A stretch of 64,000 nt of DNA from Emiliania huxleyi CCMP1516 (lineage: Eukaryota; Haptophyta; Isochrysidales; Noelaerhabdaceae), in NCBI RefSeq assembly GCF_000372725.1, contig NW_005202428.1:2215854-2279853 (forward strand), given 5' to 3'. Below are positions 43,704-55,366 of the stretch, piece by piece. Position 1 is the first letter of the stretch; the number at the start of each line of letters is the position of its first letter. A program made the position numbers and the translations under genes. The notes under the pieces were generated by a model. That model had not been told where the DNA came from and searched no databases. It worked only from the letters and a program-made list of their open reading frames with translations.

Positions 43704-45686
43704 GTTGTGCGACCACACACACCGGCGCTGATAGTCTGCGGATGGCGGGGGGGGGCGGGGGGTGCAAGAAAACGAATAGGAATGTACAGAACGGCGGAAC
43801 TCACAACTCATCAGAACCTCACAGCCCTCGCCGCGAATCTGAACCATCCATCCACTCGGTTCAGGCCCGGGCAAGACGTGCCGCAGGGCCGTCCAGCGTG
43901 GCTGGGAGGGTCCCAGAAGCGGTCCGAGCCGGGCGCCGATAGATTCAGGGACATGCCGGCCCCAGGCGAGTCGCCGATGGCACTCACGCTCAACGTCCGC
44001 AAAGAGCGCCAAGTTCTTTGAGGTGCAGCACGCGTTCCAGCAGCAAGGCGCAATCTACAAGCTCTTTCAAGGTGGCATGATGGAGCTCTGCTGTTCGGGA
44101 TGCCTCGCGCTACAGGCACGGACACCCCTGCCCCTGACGCTCCCCTCGTGCACGTGCGCATTGTGCTCTGAATGCTGCTCATGGCGTGCCTCCGTACCTC
44201 GCAGGGGCTCGAGCGCAGGCGCAAAACAAGTACCAGAGCAGTGAAAACCCCGCTCACGAGCAGGGATTCCGCGGGTACACCATTATGAACGGAGCGGGGT
44301 ACGGTCAACCTCAGTCCTTTTGCGCACGTGGGAAGGCTGGCGCAATGCGTGCACTCTGAACTCATGGCGCTCAGGGAAAGGACAGGACTCTCACAATCTG
44401 CCACCCTCACAACCTGATCGAGCCGGCTGGCCGGAGATGGTGGTCATCACTTAGATGCCTGGAAATGCCGTCCAGGACGGTGCAGGCCGCGCTGCTCGTG
44501 CGGCTCCACAAACACCACCACGTCTGTGCCTGAGCTGAAGAGCGCTGCGCTCACAGTGCGCACCAGGCACTTAGAGTTTTGGCGTGCTCGAGACTCGAGA
44601 GCTCGACACTGCTCTAGGAGTACAGGACAACTGCAATGATTGTGCTGAAAGTGATAAGAGTGCCGACATGTGTGCCGAGAGAGAAGGCAAGCAAACGAGA
44701 ATGTGATGGGGGGTCAGTCGGGAGCGTCGCCACATGTGAAGGTTGAGGTTTTCAGCAAAATTATAACGTCATACATGCGTAAGGGCTGCCTCACACGTCC
44801 AAGACGGCAGCCAGTCCGCTGTCCCCATCCGAGCAAGCTGTCGGGCATTTGCGCCGTGCGAGAAGCTGCCATTGGAAAGAGGAGAGAGGGATTGCGGAGG
44901 ATGTGCTGGTTATGCGTAGTGTAGTTGACGACCGATGCTTCTTCTCCTCGATCCACCGCCGCACGGCACCTTCAGCAGCTGCTTCTTCCCACGGGTCGTG
45001 CCAGATCTCATCTTCCGTCAGCGCGCGCATTGTGCCGCCCGCTGCAAGCCACCCGCATGCGTCCGGTGTGAGTGAGTCTCGCAGACTCGCATGCCGAGTG
45101 TCCTGAGCAGTGCAGGTCTCTCCTCCTCCGGGCCGTCAGCGTCGCGGCCATTCCCGGTCCCGCGGCCGGCACTGAGGGCCGATTGCGGCCGGATGGGAGT
45201 TACGAGAACGGAGTGCTGATGAGTTGTGAGAGCTGCGTTGGTTCTGCGCGAGGGCACTCTGGGACGCAAGCACGAACTCGCACGTCGCCGATGAAAGTGC
45301 GAAGCCGCTGTCGCCTTTCATCGTCCACGACAACGCCCCAAGTCCCAAGAAGCGGCCATATAGACCACGGGCCACACACCGCGCACACGCATCGTCGACA
45401 CCACACACCCGTGCGCTAGCTCGATGCGCTAGCTCGTGACCAGCAGTAGTGTGCGCATGTGTGTGGTGAACGCAAGTAGAGGGTCTAGCTCGGCAGCGGC
45501 CCATGACGGGAGCGCCGCGCAGCCGCAGGCCGCGGTCACACGCATAAGGAGGTTGCCACCAAGTCGTCAGCGCGAGCGCGCCGACGACACGACGTGGAGG
45601 GGCGGGAGGCCGGAGGAGCTCGACGCGGATCGACGGGCCATGCAGCTACGCCCACCCGCCCTAGGTCAGCAGCGGGGCGACACTGC
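43704..45686. other. Spacer of about 2 kb without a recognised gene
   Basis: This upstream region of the carrier gene has only short frames. The only protein-like piece is the minus-strand segment at 44791-45030 (own entry). Bases 45310-45420 hold CACACACACCG words. I see no transposon ends. Confidence 0.4.
44791..45030 (-). CDS. Possible small exon, unknown product
   Basis: From ATG 45030 the frame reads MRALTEDEIWHDPWEEAAAE and GAVRRWIEEKKHRSSTTLR, which has the look of a real helical, charged protein segment, then becomes unconvincing. It may be a first exon; a donor could be GTAGTGTAG near 44920 read on the minus strand, but I cannot find the next exon. No family recognised. Confidence 0.25.
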   Translation of the reverse strand: MRALTEDEIWHDPWEEAAAEGAVRRWIEEKKHRSSTTLRITSTSSAIPLSSFQWQLLARRKCPTACSDGDSGLAAVLDV

Positions 45687-48600
45687 TCAAAGGAGCTTGA
45701 GCAACCGCTCCGCCTGCTGGATGTACCCTCCTTCCGGCTCGAGGCCGAGGGCCGCGTGGGAGGCTCGCAGTACATCGGCGATGGAGCCCGAGGGCACTCC
45801 GACCAGATGTTGTATGCGTTGAACTTTGTCGGGGAGCGTCTCGTCGTTCGGGGAAACAGGCGGTGCCGGAGGCTGCTGTTGCGGCGAGGCCTCGGCTAGG
45901 TCTATGGCAAGCACGGCTGCGGGGTCCGAAGACCAAACGTCTCCCTGCGTCCAGGGAGTATGGCCCCAGCGCAGCTGCTCCACCTCGGTCGGGCTGGGGG
46001 TGCCCGAGGACGACGAGCCCCCCCTCCTTGTGGGCCAGCAAAGCGGCTCGATCGTGTGCGGGCTCACCGTCCCTGGAGGGGGCCCCCGCGGAGTGGGCCA
46101 ACACAAGGGCGGCGGCAGCCCCACGGGGGGCGGCGGCGAAGGCGGCGGCGGCAGCACCTCGCGCGGCCTCGCAGGCACCGGCACATTCCGCAGCGCATCC
46201 TCGATCGCCGCGACGATCCGCGCCCGCTCACCCTCCTCGCGCGCCGCGCGCTCTTCCTCTGCAGATGGAGCTGGCGCGGCGGGAGGCGCGGGGAGTGGCG
46301 CGGCCAGAGATGCAGTGGGCGGGGCGGCCGGCGGGGCAGCGACGGGAGCGGCGACAGGGGCGGCGACAGGAGCGGCAACAGGAGCGGATGATGGGGCGGG
46401 GGCAGGAGGAGATGAGCGGCGTCTCTCGCGCTCGACCGAGGCCGCCGCCGCCGCCTCCTTGCGAGCCGCGCGCTCTGCCGCCGCCGCTGTCTCCGCTTTG
46501 ACCCTCTCCGCCCTCCTTGCCGTCCTCTCCGCCTCGGCGGCCGCCTCTCGGCGCGCCGCCCGCTCCGCAGCCGCCCGCTCCGCCTCAATCCGCTGACGCT
46601 CCGCCGCTGCTCTCTCAGCCTCGCGCGCCCGCTCACGAGAGAGCGCCAACGCCCTCTCTGCGCTCAGCTCTTCCGACTCGTCATCCTCCGAATCCATGGC
46701 GTCGGAGGCGGTGCCGCCCGCCTCGACCTGGTCCGAGAGAGAGCTGGCGCTACTCACCGCCGGCTCGGCCGGCTTGGCCTCTCGCGCCTGCCCTCGCTTC
46801 TTCGTGCCCGACCTCTGCCGCTGCTTGTCTCGCTTGGCCTTGTCCTTGCTCTTCTTGGGCGCCTAATATGAGAGTCGGGCAGGCAGTTAGCGAGACAGCC
46901 GAGTGTAGCCAGCGATTCTGGCTGCGCTTGCTGCGCAATCGGGGCATACTACGGACCGGCGCTCCCCGCCCAGTGACAGGCGGGCTCTCGGTTGTGCAGC
47001 GTTCTAGGAAACGGCGCCTTGCTCTTCTCCTCGTCCACTAGTGCGAGCAGCTCCTTCGCTGCCGCCTCGGCCGCCTCCTCTGCCGCCGCAAGCCGCCGTT
47101 GCTTTGCCGTGGCATCCTCCTCCGGAGCGGCACTCGCACCGCCGCTCGTAGTCTTACGCTTCAGGTAGAGCAGAGCTGCCGACGCCGCCCTCTGCGCGCC
47201 ATCGTCATCACATCGTTGAAGCGCCTGGAGCGGGGGCAGCGCACCGGCTCTGGCCACCTCCAGGCGCACCGCCGGCTCCTTCGACATGCTGAGGACCATC
47301 TTTGCGGCCTGCTTCTTTGTCAGGTGGCTCCCACTCTTCAGGAGGTGGACGAGCGGCGAGATGGCGCCCGCGTCTGCGAGAGCCACCGCGTTGGAAGTCA
47401 CCTCGCTCGCGGCGCTGTCGTCGGCGAGGTGGCGCAGGAGGAACTTGGCCTCCTTCTTACCATCCTCGCTTCCGTCCTCGAGGAGGCCCACAAGCGGCGG
47501 CAGGGCTCCCGCCTTGGCCACCGCCACCGCATTCGCTGCGTTGTCCGCGACGAGGTTGCCCAAAGCAAACGCGGCCCATTCCTTTCCAACCTCGCTACCG
47601 TCGCTCATCAGGGCCACGAGCGGGGCCATGGCGCCAGCCGCGGCGACGGCCGCCTGGTTGGTGCGGCTGCGGTAGGTTATGTTGCCCAGCGTCACCGCGG
47701 CCTCTTCCTTGCACTTCTCGCTCCCGCCGCTGAACAGGCGCACGATCGGTGTGATAGCGCCGACCGCAGCAATCGCAACCTCGTTAGCCACTGCACTGTC
47801 CGAGGAGATATTGCCCAGCGTCACAGCCGCCCACTCCTTGTCGGTCTCGCTGCCGTCGGTCAGCCTCGCTGTCAGCTGCGCGACGAGCGGCTCGATCGCG
47901 CCCGCCGCGGCGAGGGACGCGTTGGCCGCAGAGTGGTGGACAGCCACGGTGCCGAGCGCCTTGGCAGCAAAACCCTTGCCCGCCTCGGTGCCGTTGACCA
48001 GCAGCGCAGTGAGCGGCACGATCGCACCGGCCTCAACGATAGCGGCCGCATTCTCGGAGTCGCCGGCCGCGAGGAAGGCCAGCGTCTTAGCTGCGTCCTC
48101 CTTCGCTTCCTGGCTCTCGCTGCCGAGCAGTTCGAGCAAGGGAGCGATCGCGCCAGCCTCGACGATGGACTCGACATAGTCGTCGTGAAACGCGATCCCG
48201 CTGAGCGTGCGTGCAGCGTGCACCTTTCCGTCTTCGCTTTCGCTGCCGAGCAGAGCCACCAGCGGGCCGACCGCCCCCGCCTCCGCAATGTCTACGCACG
48301 TGTCGTCATGCTCCGAGGCCAGGTTGGCTAGCACGCCCGCCGCCTTTGCCGCAGGGTTAGGGGGGGAGGGCGGGTTTTCGTTAGCAACCGCAAGGAGAGC
48401 GGCCGTGAGAGCGGCGTCGAGCATCGCAGTGGAGTGACATGCAGCGCGTGCAGACAAAGGCAGTTGTGGAGTGCGAGGCTGCAGGGAGGAGTCTGGCAGG
48501 GAGGCGGCTGCGGCGAGGCGCGCCCACCTTTGCTGCACTCACGGCATCTCCCCGCTCGAGCTGCGCGACGAGGAACCAGAGCAGCTGGGTCTCGATGGCC

Positions 48601-49099
48601 TTCGCGGCCAGGAACGGGTTTGACCCATCCGCGCCCTCCAGCTGCGTCATGAGGCCCTCGAGCTGCGCCACGAGCCCAAGGAGCGCCTCACTCATCCCCG
48701 CGCGGGCAACCTAGCGCGGCGGGGGGTGGGCAGTGCACGGTGGCGTGGGCAGCCGGTGCGAAGCACTGCTAGACGGGCCGCGGCGGCGGCGGGCGGGCAG
48801 CACGAGGAGAGTGGCGGCAGCAATCTTGTTGCAGGGCATTCGGTCATGCTCGTGGGAGGGCGTCAGCGGCGGCTGCGGTCCACCTGGCGCGGCTCGACAT
48901 CCAGAAGCGCCTCGCCCATGAGGGAGGAGTTGCGGTTGGCCTTCTGGACGATGTGGAGCTGCTGCCGGATCGAAGCGCACGCCTCAGCGTTGAGTGGGAC
49001 GATTGACTTGTGATCTGAGGACGACCCTTCCAACGCTCCGTCGGCAATTGACAGCACGGGGGTCATGGGGCAGGGATTCACTTCCAGTACTTCGCTCAT
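45687..49099 (-). CDS. Armadillo-repeat protein with long charged C-terminal extension
   Basis: ATG 49099 (MSEVLEVNPCPMTPVLSIAD). Exon 1 ends at 48884; the intron 48883-48711 (GT-AG) restores the frame to VARAGMSEALLGLVAQLEGL. Exon 3 carries about ten armadillo repeats of 42 residues, each with the core A-G-A-I-x-P-L-V-x-L-L (AGAVGPLVALLGSESEDGKV; AGAIAPLLELLGSESQEAKE; AGALPPLVGLLEDGSEDGKK). They form a superhelix for protein binding. After AAKELLALVDEEKSK a 155-nt GC-AG intron (47017-46863) leads to APKKSKDKAKRDKQRQRSGT, then an acidic part (MDSEDDESEELSAERALALS), an Ala/Arg/Glu coiled coil, Pro-rich repeats and a final helical domain (DKVQRIQHLVGVPSGSIADV, GGYIQQAERLLKLL). Joining the two large frames into one gene is inferred from the frame and the matching donor. 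Confidence 0.75.
46863..47017 (-). other. 155-nt GC-AG intron of the armadillo gene
   Basis: The intron starts GCGCCGTTTCC after AAG and ends TATTAG before GCGCCCAAGAAG. Its length gives the frame shift required between the two large open frames (2 mod 3). Intron start and next exon share GCGCC. Confidence 0.6.
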
Positions 49100-49960
49100 G
49101 GCGATCGCCGCTCGGTCACAAACCAGGGCTAGCTTATGGCACCCGCGCGTCCCGGCGGGCGCGGCGCGACACTTCCTTTAGGGCCGCGAGAGCGCGATCC
49201 GGGCGGGCGTGTTCTGAACCTCCAAAGTTAGTTTTTCGCGAGAGTAAAAGCCCTCGCCTACCGTCCGGGGTCCGGGAATGTGCAAACGCGTTGCGTGTAG
49301 TGAATGAAAATGAGCAGGCACACGCTATGGGGTCCCTGGAAGCGATGTACGTTCGATATGTGCGCCTGCTCCATCCATCCAGCGCGACGACCGACCGACA
49401 GACGAACGACGGGGTGTCATCGTCACGGACTCAAAACAAACAACTGCACGTCTCGCGCGCGCGTGAACAGGGCTCCAGGCCCCAAATTACGTGTGAGTGT
49501 TAGAGTTGTTTGGTAAAAAATCTCTCTCTCGGACTCACGGTCCCGTCCTGTTGACGCACGAGACCTCGACCTGAGAGAGAGATGTGTTTGTCGACCTGCA
49601 CGCCCGGAAGAGCCTCGGGCGGGGCCGCAGCCCGCAGGGGACTCAGATGTCCGGCCAGCAGCCGGCTCTATAAAGCCTAGCCTCTAGCCTTTTCTTCATT
49701 GGGGCATCCACCCTCCACCCTCCGTCCCTCCCGCCTTCCCGCCCGACGACCTCCAAAGCCCGTAGCCCGAGTGTGACCCGGCTAGCCACATCGGCAGGGA
49801 GGCTGCAGGACCAAGAAAGAGAAACTCGCGCGAGAGCAGATTGCTGGTACCTGGTAATAAGAAATCGCTAAACAAGAGCAAGAGGCGCCCAGCTGAAGCG
49901 TCTCTCACGCTCGACATTTTGCCAGCGGCTTACGCATCCCTCTGGAAAGCTTGCGCTCGA
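49100..49960. promoter_or_regulatory. Spacer with the G-alpha promoter (TATA-like box)
   Basis: TATAAAG at 49669-49675 lies in the setting GGCTCTATAAAGCC, about 290 bp upstream of the G-alpha start codon; a TATA box is rare in this window. Upstream, ATCTCTCTCTC (49517) and GAGAGAGAGAT (49571) form an inverted pair. Bases 49230-49510 have no gene. Confidence 0.5.
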
Positions 49961-51523
49961 ATGGGCTGCACTGAGTCCAAGCCGGAGTCCACCGACCCCG
50001 CTGAGCGCTCGGGGCGCGCCACCGCCCAGCCGAGTGGCGGCGCACGGTCCACAAAGCGGTCGACCAAGCAGGAGAGCGACAAAGAGGCGAAGACGGTCAA
50101 GCTGCTGGTCCTCGGCGCCGGCGAGAGCGGCAAGTCGACGCTTCTCAAGCAAATGAAGGTTCTGCACAAGGGTGGCTACTCGGAGGGCGAGCGCGCCGAC
50201 TTTGCAAAGGTGGTCCACTCCAACGCGATCCTCTCGGCGCGTTCCGTCTTCGAGGGCTTTGAGAGACTCGGGATCGCGATGCCCGAGGAGCTGGCGCGCG
50301 AGCAGACGGCCTTCGAGTCGGACCCAGCGAGCGGAGACGAGCACCTCACGCCGCAGCTCGGCGAGATCATCGCTCGCTTGTGGGCGCACCCGGCCGCGCG
50401 GAAGGTGTTTGAGCGGAGGGCAGAGTACCAGCTTAGCGACTCAGCGGAGTACTACTTCGACAACGTCGACCGGATGGCAGCCGACGGGTACGTGCCGACC
50501 GAGCTCGACGTGCTGCGCTCTCGCATCCGCACGACCGGCATCGTGCGGACAGACTTCCGTCTGCACGGCAACGACTTTGCCATGTGCGCTCGCCACCAGC
50601 CCCGGGCCGCCATCCCGATGCGCGCACGCCCCGGGCGCGGTCCGAAACGTCTTGGTGCGTGCCAGGTACGACATGGGCGGCCAGCGCAACGAGCGCCGAA
50701 AGTGGATCCACACCTTTGAGGGCGTCAACGCCATCATCTTCGTCGCTGCGCTCTCCGAGTTTGACCAGGTCTCCCTCCTCCCTCCTTCCCTCCCTCCTTC
50801 CCCTCCCGCCCCTCCCCTCCCAGGCAGTCTCACTGCCTCCTCGCCTCCTTGCTCTCACGCTCTCCCTCCCCCCACCGACGCTCTCATCCTCACCCACCTT
50901 TCCCGCCCTCCCTTCAGGTCCTCTTCGAGGATGAGTCGCAGAACCGGATGCAGGAGAGCATCAACCTCTTCGAGCAGGCACGCGCCCCACCCTTTTGGCA
51001 CACTCCGTCCCACCGATGCCGATCCCTGTTCGCAACACACTCTCCCACCATTTCTCCACGCTTGCCGGCCGTCGCCCGCAGATTGTCAACTCCAAGTGGT
51101 TCGACAACACCGCGGTGATCCTCTTCCTCAACAAGCGCGACCTGTTCGAGGAGAAGCTGAAGCGCGTGCAGGTGGCGGACTACTTTGAGGACTTTGGCGA
51201 CCGCGACAACGAGTTCGAGCCCGCCGCCGACTTCTTCCGCCAAAAGTTCCTCGCAAAGTGCAAGAACCAGAGCAAGACCATCTTCACGCACTACACCGTC
51301 GCGACCGACAAGAAGCATGTGGACCTAGATCCTCAACACAGACCCGTGATATAGCCGAGACGTAGCTCTCGCTCGTCCACACAGTGCGAGCCTCGCCCCT
51401 GGTGAGACATCCCGCCCCGGCACCAACATGAGCTCACCTTCACCCAGGAACGTGGACCTCGTCTTCAAGTCGGTGGTCTCGTCAATACTCGAAGACAACT
51501 TGAAGGCGTCGGGCCTCATGTGA
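49961..51523 (+). CDS. Heterotrimeric G protein alpha subunit
   Basis: ATG 49961 ([18 protein letters not shown]): Gly2 fits N-myristoylation and Cys3 palmitoylation. All GTPase boxes are present: [20 protein letters not shown] (G1), [11 protein letters not shown] (switch I, with the Thr for Mg2+), [20 protein letters not shown] (G3/switch II), [15 protein letters not shown] (G4, NKRD) and [17 protein letters not shown] (G5, T-A-T). Five exons: 49961-50583, 50666-50768, 50918-50977, 51082-51314, 51448-51523. The introns are GT-AG, GT-AG, GC-AG and GC-AG, each consistent with the frame. The receptor-contacting tail ends LKASGLM, without the Cys of the animal Gi CGLF tail. The helical domain is full length. 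A plasma-membrane signalling role is expected; no receptor or beta/gamma subunit is in the window. Confidence 0.9.
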
Positions 51524-52979
51524 GGCGGCAAAGACGCCGCGCCACGCCCAACCCCTGCCCCGCTGCTCCGTCGTCGCTTGCTTGCCGCCTCGAAGTCGCG
51601 CCCCAGGCTGTGCCCGCTTCCCTTTTGTGTTCAGTTACGTAGCGAGCGAGTATCAGATAGTGCTCGCATTTATGAGCTCCTATTAGTCGCACATCTTCCT
51701 AAGACTTTGGCTAAGAACACTCCACATCTCAGACCTCGAGTCGCACTTTACTCTCTACGTTTCCGGACAAGACTCAAGAACGTTAATGAGGGGCTGCGAG
51801 ACGGCGCCTCGCGGGGGTGTGCGCTACCATCCGTTGCGCGTTGGACGTTGCTCGTTTGGGGCAGCGTCTCGTCAACATTTCTCATATGCGCGAACGAGGA
51901 GAATCGGCGTAGGAATCCCGGCAGGCATCCGTTGTTGGAGGCCTGCTCAAAGGGTGCCAAGGTGGTCGCGAGATGGCATGCGAGTTTCACGAGGGCTTCG
52001 CGCGTGAGAGCAAGATAGATAAGGGAGTTTAGATTACAGCGCTCGGATACTCCACGTCACGTGCTCAACGGGGCATCGGGCCCACATCGGGCGCGCGTTT
52101 GCTCGGACAAAAGACGAACAAAAACAACTCAAAAGACGAGGCTCCAGCAAGGCCAAGGGGCGAGTGGTGAGGGTCGAAACCGTTTTTCTTATTGCAATAG
52201 GCGAACTTGTCGCAACTTCGCAACACCAACCACGCCCGCAGTCTGCGTCTGCGTTTCCCCTACTACCGCCGGCACGATCCGCGAGCACCACCGCACGCCG
52301 CAAGTCGGTTCCCTTTCCGCTTTGCAGATAATGCCGAATCACCCGGCCTCGCCCAGGACGACCCACCAACCACGAGGCTCGCAGAGGCGATGGTCCCGGA
52401 TACAGTCCATGGGTGACGCTGACCTTTGGCTGGCTCCTCCGAACCTCTCAGCACCCAATGCGTATCGAGAATACCTCAGCTCAACGTGCGGGCTCAACGC
52501 AGCTGGCAACTGGCAACCCGAGGACACCATGAAGTGCTGGAGACACAACACATGCCCCCCGGAGGTGCTGTCTCGCATTCTGTCCACGCCTGCTGCGGCC
52601 TTTTCCTCGTGCTCCGCGCAGCTTCGTGCGCATGGGTGCCTCGCCGTGCCAGAGCAGGCGCGGTGTGGCGACGCACCTCTGCCACAACACTCGCACACGC
52701 AGCGGCCGCCGCTCACATGCCACCCCAACAACGCAGTTGGTGAGCGCGGTTGACTCGAACGGCCTTGGTACGCAATACTCACACTTTCGTGCGACGTATC
52801 GGCTCCTCTGCAGCTGGCTGGCGCCCCGTGACGGTGTCGTTGCACAGGTGGCGCACGGATCGAGCCAAAAGCCCATTTCCACGCACCCTCCGACCCCGTA
52901 GGCTGCTCTTGTGCACCGTGCTTCACCGAATGCCGCCGCTCCGAGCTTTGCCCAGCAAGCTTCGACTCGGCCGCTGTCC
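51524..52979. other. Spacer upstream of the GT8 gene, uncertain first exons
   Basis: An open frame at 52355-52750 (including MGDADLWLAPPNLSAPNAYR, then LNAAGNWQPEDTMKCWRHNT) has some protein character and could be an upstream exon of the GT8 gene, but it is unplaced. Bases 51600-52060 have nothing recognisable. Confidence 0.35.
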
Positions 52980-54650
52980 CGCCACTGCCCAAAGTACCGG
53001 CTGGCTCATACGCCTATACATTCGTGCTGCGGCTGCCACCCGCACCATCGCCAGCAGGGGCCGTCCGACAATCCTCGCGAGAGCTGCTGCGCGCCGTCGT
53101 CTCGCTTGTCCAGACGGGTACGAAGCACAGCATCGTGCTGCTCTGCGACGGCCTCGCCGACGCGGAGCTGGCGCCCTTTCGGCAACTCGGCGTGCAGATT
53201 GCCCAACTGTCTCCGCTGCCCGAGGGCGTCAAGCGGGTGCAGAAGCGCGACTGCGCGTACGCCATCTCGGCTGTACCTCGGCCGACACCGGCTACGTCTC
53301 GGCTAGGCTCACAAGCGGAATGAGACGTACGCGAAGCTTGACGTGTGGGCGCTGACACAGGCGAGGAGGATATAACCACGCATCTGACTCTTGTGGGGTC
53401 CACTCACCCACCGCGCAATTTTCCTGCGCAGTACGACAAGGTCATCTCGCTCGACATGGACGTGATAGTGAGGAGAAACATCGATCACCTATTCGGCATC
53501 AGCACGCCCGCGGCGGCGATGGACGCAAAGTGGGCCTTCCTCGCGCTGAAATTTGCTCCGAAGCGAAGAAGCAATGGTTATTCGTGGGTCTATGCCGAGC
53601 CAGGAGGCCTTGACTCGGCGTCACGCAAGGTGTCCCTGAGAGAGAGATGCACTCCTCTCCAGCGTTGCGTGGCGACGGAACTGAGGGTCTTCCCCCGCCG
53701 ATTCCGTGCAGGACCGGGTGCGGTACAACGCCTCTGTCAAGGTGGATCCCTCCCGGTTGCTGCCTCCCGCGCCTGTCTCTCCGCTGCCCTCACCGCCGTT
53801 GCCGCCGCCCCTGCCCTCACCGCCACCACCCCTGCCGCGAGGGGGTCTTCCCCTTCAACTCTGGTATCATCGTCCTCTCGCCGGACCGAGAAGTCCACCA
53901 GGCAGCGGGGCCCACGACCGCCCGCGCCGCGCTAGCCCGCAGCTTGCTTTGGCCCAGTCGCGCACCCGCACAATCGGGCGAAACCCCACCTCACCTTTGG
54001 CAGGCCATGCGCCGCGAGGCTGCTGCGACGAAATCGTACGATGGGGGCGACCAGGTTCTACTCTCCTCTGTGCCCATCCTTTCGTAACGGCACGGTACGC
54101 GCCCTCCGCCTGCCTCTAGGGGTTCCTAGCGGCTTTCTTCGCCTCTCGAAACCAGCCGTGGTACGAGCTCCCGAGGCGCTATCATCAAGCCTGGTGCGCG
54201 ACACGCGCACGATCTCACACTCGCTTGCGCGCTCACACTCGCTTGCGCGCGACCTTGTCATGCCCACACACTTGCGCGCGCGACCTTGTCAGTGTGATAT
54301 CGCGCGATATCACACTCGCAACCAACCACTCTCGTCGGAAGGTGCGTGCAACCCGACGAGGCTCGCAACGCCTACATCTGGTCGCCGTCGTAGCATGCGT
54401 TTCAAGAGTTCACAAAGAGAGCGACGCGGAGTGCACCATGTAGTGAATCCCCCTCCTCGAGGTCGCTCGCTCGGCGCCCAGTTCCGATAAGCGAGAGCAG
54501 TTGTGCTCGTGTCCGCTACACTACCCTGCCCTCTGGCTTAGGCACGTCTTTGGGCGCAGGCCGTACCTCAACATCGAGGGGCTGAACACTGCGGTGGACA
54601 GGGTGTTGCGTGGGGGAGAGGCCGGAATGGCTGTAGAGAGAACAAGGTGA
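52980..54650 (+). CDS. GT8 glycosyltransferase (glycogenin/galactinol synthase-like), 5' end uncertain
   Basis: Exon A reads YAYTFVLRLPPAPSPAGAVR, then SIVLLCDGLADAELAPFRQL. After introns 53228-53306 (GT-AG, 79 nt) and 53361-53431 (GC-AG, 71 nt) come AHKRNETYAKLDVWALTQ and YDKVISLDMDVIVRRNIDHL, with the metal-binding DMD motif of GT8 enzymes. Later: VFPFNSGIIVLSPDREVH, KSYDGGDQ|GFLAAFFASRNQ across intron 54055-54119 (GT-AG, 65 nt), PWYELPRRYH, and a last exon RRPYLNIEGLNTAVDRVLRG ending at 54648-54650. GT8 enzymes of this type transfer Glc, Gal or GlcA from UDP-sugars in the cytosol or Golgi. The start codon and any signal segment are not found; the exons between 53900 and 54000 are only approximate. 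Confidence 0.65.
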
Positions 54651-54908
54651 GACGGCCGACGCCGTTGCCCGGGAGGTGGTTGCACCGTTCCTCTTTGCGC
54701 ATGCCGTCTTCTCTAGGTCTAGAGCGCACCGCCCTTACCTCGAGGTACGTTATTTTCGGTGGTAGTTAAATAGGATAAAGCGAGATGCCTGTGGGATGAC
54801 GATGAGTGGGACACACGCACTGGCACTCTCGCAGCAAGGTAGCACCATGTTCTCCAGCAACACACGCGACGCGATAAGCCGCACCGAAAAAAGAGTCAAG
54901 TACCGTGA
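54651..54908. other. Convergent 3' flanks
   Basis: A short spacer between the GT8 gene (+) and the transporter (-). AT-rich around 54735-54785; no gene. Confidence 0.4.
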
Positions 54909-55335
54909 TCAAGTTCTCACCGACTCGCGCTGATCTTGCGAAAAGACGCCGACGCGCTCGAGCACCGTGGCTCCCCGCTGCGGGCGGAAGAGAAGGGGCG
55001 ACGAGCCCTCCTCCTCCTCGCGGTCCGAGCTGCGCGAGCAATCGCCGTCGGTGTAATAGACTGTGGACGCCACCGCCACCAGAGCGGCGCCGGCGCCGGC
55101 GCGGGGAGCAATCTGCACCCGCAGCGCAACCTGCTCTCATGCCGCAGGCTGTGAGGTGGCGCTGCGGGGGGACCGCTGCGAGCGGCACGGGCGGGTGGCG
55201 CCGACGACAGGAGGCAAGCGAGGGCGATCGAGACGCCGACAGCGAAGGACTTGAGGAGGTTGTCTGTGTAGCTGGCGGGCGCGGAGCGGAGGACTGTCGG
55301 CAGCGCGGCTCAGAGACGGGGGCGGGGCGCGAGGC

Positions 55336-55366
<31 letters not shown>

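Noticed and set aside
43811..44410. Minus-strand 199-residue open frame upstream of the carrier
   Set aside because: Composition and lack of motifs suggest chance; no conserved block or splice context.
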